Origin: Paenibacillus sp. FSL R5-0490
GTDB lineage: Bacteria; Bacillota; Bacilli; Bacillales; Cytobacillaceae
DNA: 64,000 nucleotides
Direction of reading: 5' to 3'
Assembly: GCF_001956215.1 (NCBI RefSeq)
Contig: NZ_MRTQ01000006.1
Span: 124,001-188,000 of the forward strand
Positions 61,968 through 64,000 of this stretch are shown one piece after another. The notes under the pieces are model-generated. The model was not told the DNA's origin. It searched no databases and saw only the letters and a program-made list of their open reading frames with translations. The position numbers and the translations under genes were made by a program. How positions within the stretch are numbered: the first letter of the stretch is position 1; each line of letters starts with the position of its first letter.

Positions 61968-64000
61968 CTAATCGTATTTTGGCAAATAAACGCTGCTGTC
62001 AGGTTCTTTTTTGGGGAAAACATGAGAACCGTCCCCGTGTTTCCCCCGAATAGCCTTTTTCAGTGTGGGAAAATCGATCGGCTTTGTAATGTAGTCTTTG
62101 CATCCCAGCTGAAAAGCCTGCTCAGCGCTTGAGGCTAGAGCATCCGCACTCAGGACGATCACAGGAATTTCTTTGGTCGCTTCATTTTCGCCAAGCTTAT
62201 TCAGGACTTCAAGTCCATTCATATCCCGGAGGCCGAGATCCAATAGGATGATGTCAGGCTTCATTTCCACTGCTCGCTGGTAGCCGCTTTCTCCATTTCT
62301 CTCGGCCATAAACTTAATGTCTCCGATCAGATTGAGCATTTCTCTGACCAATTCAATGTTTCCATGATGATCTTCAATATATAGCACGGTTTTTTCAAAT
62401 TCATTCACATTGTTTGCAGATGGCTCATGAACAGAGGTTTTCTCCGGCCCTTCATTTGCTTTAAAGCTCACCCAGAACGTGGTCCCGATACCTTCTTTAC
62501 TGCGAACCCCATAAGTCCCGTTCATTTTTTCAACAAGATTGGCGACAATGGAAAGACCCAGACCGCTGCCTTTCCATTTATCCACATCTTTATTGGCACG
62601 GTAAAAAGGTTCAAAAATCACCCCAAGCTGGTCAGGGGCGATGCCGACGCCAGTGTCCGTGATATTTATCCTAACATCAGCACCTTCCACCTCAGTATAC
62701 ACACGCACATACCCGCCAGGCCGGTTATATTTCAGAGCATTTGCAAGCAAATTATTCAGAATCTGTCTTAAACGCATCGAATCAGCTGTAACGGATATCT
62801 TTTCATCAATCGGCCCGATTTCAATGATAACCTGGGGATTCACTGCGAGCGAACCGATGCAGTCCTCAATAAACGGTTTTAACTGAATTCTTTCCTGCTT
62901 CATATTAATATTGCCTGTCTCTATTGCTGTAAAATCCAGCAGTTCATCGATTAACTCTAAAAGATGATGGGACGCATCCAAAATACGCTGCAGCCGCCTG
63001 CTTTCTTTTTCTTCCTGATTCTCCATGAGCATAATCTGAGTGAACCCCTGAATCGAATTTAACGGAGTCCTGAGATCATGGCTGATTTGTGACAGAAAAA
63101 CCGTTTTCAGATGATTGGATTTTTCAGCATTCAACTTTGCTTCCTTCAGGTCCTTTTCCATTTTTTTTCGGCAGGTGATATCCCGGACCAGTGATATCAC
63201 AGCTTTTTTGTCCACGTTCTCGAAGACAAATGGAAAACTCATAACCTCAACATTTATTTTTTGACCTGATTTATGCTGAGTCTTTGTTTCAGTTAACAGC
63301 CTGCTTTCTCCCAGGCGGTTTTCACTTACATCCTGATCCCAATCAAAAAGATCATACATATCCCTTCCTGTAAGATCATCAGGAGTACAGCCCAGCAGGA
63401 TGCCTGCGGCTTTGTTGGAATATACAATCTCCCCTGAAGCAGAAACAAATACAGCATCCGGCATTTCTTCTATCAAATTCTTATAATGAGTATGAATATG
63501 CTGAAATTCTTCTTTCAAGGATTTAATTGTTTCTGCTTGCTTTTCCTCCATAAAAAAAGAAGGAATCAGGATATCCTTCTGATAGAGGCTGGAAGGAAAC
63601 AGCTCCAGGTCTGTCATCACATAAGGATGGCTTTTCATAAGTTCAAGCTGAATATTCGCCGGCAAAGCCCCGCCATCATAGGCACAGACCGAAAAAGCCT
63701 TCACACTGCCCACAAAAGTATCCGCTTCCAATTCAAACCTCCGCAAATTCTCGAGCAGACAGCACTGATTTTTCCTCCACTTAACTTTCGCCCACGTTCT
63801 GAGCGGTATGCCATTGCTGATATAGGGATCGACTAAACCCGAGAATGTGCTGACAATGTTGTTTATATTTAAGTCCGCATTCACTCCGTAAAAGCGGTCA
63901 CTTTCAGCGAACACAATTCCATCCAGCATTTCCTCTGAAAAACCCTTTTCACGCAAACACTCCAGCACAGCAGCAAGTGTCTCCTTTTCCTCTATGAAAA
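61968..64000 (-). CDS. MEDS-domain hybrid sensor histidine kinase, 5' end outside the window
   Basis: The reading frame is open to the right edge, so the N-terminus is missing; the GTG at 63968 is probably internal. Order: MEDS sensory domain (seen to about residue 140; CAYDGGALPANIQLELMKSH, then PYVMTDLELFPSS), PAS domain (about 155-275), histidine kinase with H-box SQISHDLRTPLNSIQGF, N-box LLANALKYN and ATP lid DTGVGIAP, then a receiver domain (about 525-645) with phospho-acceptor Asp in PDIILLDLGL. The last ~20 residues (KHGDGSHVFPKKEP...) are encoded by a REP-like element inserted at the 3' end. MEDS domains are thought to sense small carbon or hydrocarbon ligands; the signal here is unknown. 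Confidence 0.88.
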   Translation of the reverse strand, partial: FIEEKETLAAVLECLREKGFSEEMLDGIVFAESDRFYGVNADLNINNIVSTFSGLVDPYISNGIPLRTWAKVKWRKNQCCLLENLRRFELEADTFVGSVKAFSVCAYDGGALPANIQLELMKSHPYVMTDLELFPSSLYQKDILIPSFFMEEKQAETIKSLKEEFQHIHTHYKNLIEEMPDAVFVSASGEIVYSNKAAGILLGCTPDDLTGRDMYDLFDWDQDVSENRLGESRLLTETKTQHKSGQKINVEVMSFPFVFENVDKKAVISLVRDITCRKKMEKDLKEAKLNAEKSNHLKTVFLSQISHDLRTPLNSIQGFTQIMLMENQEEKESRRLQRILDASHHLLELIDELLDFTAIETGNINMKQERIQLKPFIEDCIGSLAVNPQVIIEIGPIDEKISVTADSMRLRQILNNLLANALKYNRPGGYVRVYTEVEGADVRINITDTGVGIAPDQLGVIFEPFYRANKDVDKWKGSGLGLSIVANLVEKMNGTYGVRSKEGIGTTFWVSFKANEGPEKTSVHEPSANNVNEFEKTVLYIEDHHGNIELVREMLNLIGDIKFMAERNGESGYQRAVEMKPDIILLDLGLRDMNGLEVLNKLGENEATKEIPVIVLSADALASSAEQAFQLGCKDYITKPIDFPTLKKAIRGKHGDGSHVFPKKEPDSSVYLPKYD
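62011..62046 (-). repeat. REP-like unit inside the 3' coding end of the hybrid kinase
   Basis: GGGGAAAACATGAGAACCGT followed by CCCCGTGTTTCCCC, inverted relative to the unit at 61772. It is translated as part of the kinase C-terminal tail. Confidence 0.7.

Overview
This is a low-GC Gram-positive (Bacillaceae-type) chromosomal window. Evidence for that: AGGAGG-type ribosome binding sites, frequent GTG/TTG starts, Sec signal peptides of Bacillus style, many compact intrinsic terminators, a capBCADE-order poly-gamma-glutamate operon, SbsC-like wall-binding helices and PlcR-type regulators. It is dominated by secreted and cell-surface proteins. I see no rRNA, tRNA, phage or CRISPR locus.

Layout. 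0-6.6 kb: minus-strand secreted proteins (NlpC/P60 peptidase, phosphodiester glycosidase, anthrax-lethal-factor-like metallopeptidase, CAP protein) that share one ~75-residue beta-rich module, here called the GQIG module. 6.7-12 kb: MBOAT O-acyltransferase, SGNH-like partner and a secreted beta-propeller. 12-18 kb: a giant subtilase and an M14 carboxypeptidase. 18-21 kb: a PlcR/PapR-like peptide quorum-sensing locus, with a 42-codon export peptide gene ending in ELPTIF, a divergent HTH-TPR receptor and a second HTH-TPR paralog. 21-21.7 kb: a large intergenic array of CTATTTGCA units. 21.7-36.6 kb: HlyD-like and YIP1-like membrane pair, further GQIG proteins (DUF4309-like, 5'-nucleotidase, DUF3298), an LtaS-family sulfatase, an acyltransferase-3, an SbsC-like surface protein and a beta-lactamase-fold protein. 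36.9-42 kb: two coupled dynamin-like GTPases and a sensor with an RsbW-type ATPase. 42-46 kb: CHASE3-GGDEF protein, a second big CTATTTGCA array and a LysM/NlpC protein. 46.5-52 kb: capB-capC-capA-capD-capE plus a PGA hydrolase. 52-64 kb: PPC/GQIG protein, chemoreceptor, PAS-GGDEF protein, an HNH/membrane protein paired with an 11-residue-repeat protein, and a MEDS-domain hybrid kinase running off the right edge.

How it fits together (inference): most products build, remodel or decorate the cell envelope. The GQIG module and the SbsC-like helical module look like two interchangeable retention devices that place diverse enzymes at the wall. The PlcR/PapR-like locus is a plausible density-dependent regulator of such secreted proteins, although I could not identify its operator. 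The strongest candidates for something undescribed are the ELPTIF peptide/receptor locus, the GQIG module family, the HNH-membrane/11-mer pair, and the helically phased CTATTTGCA arrays.
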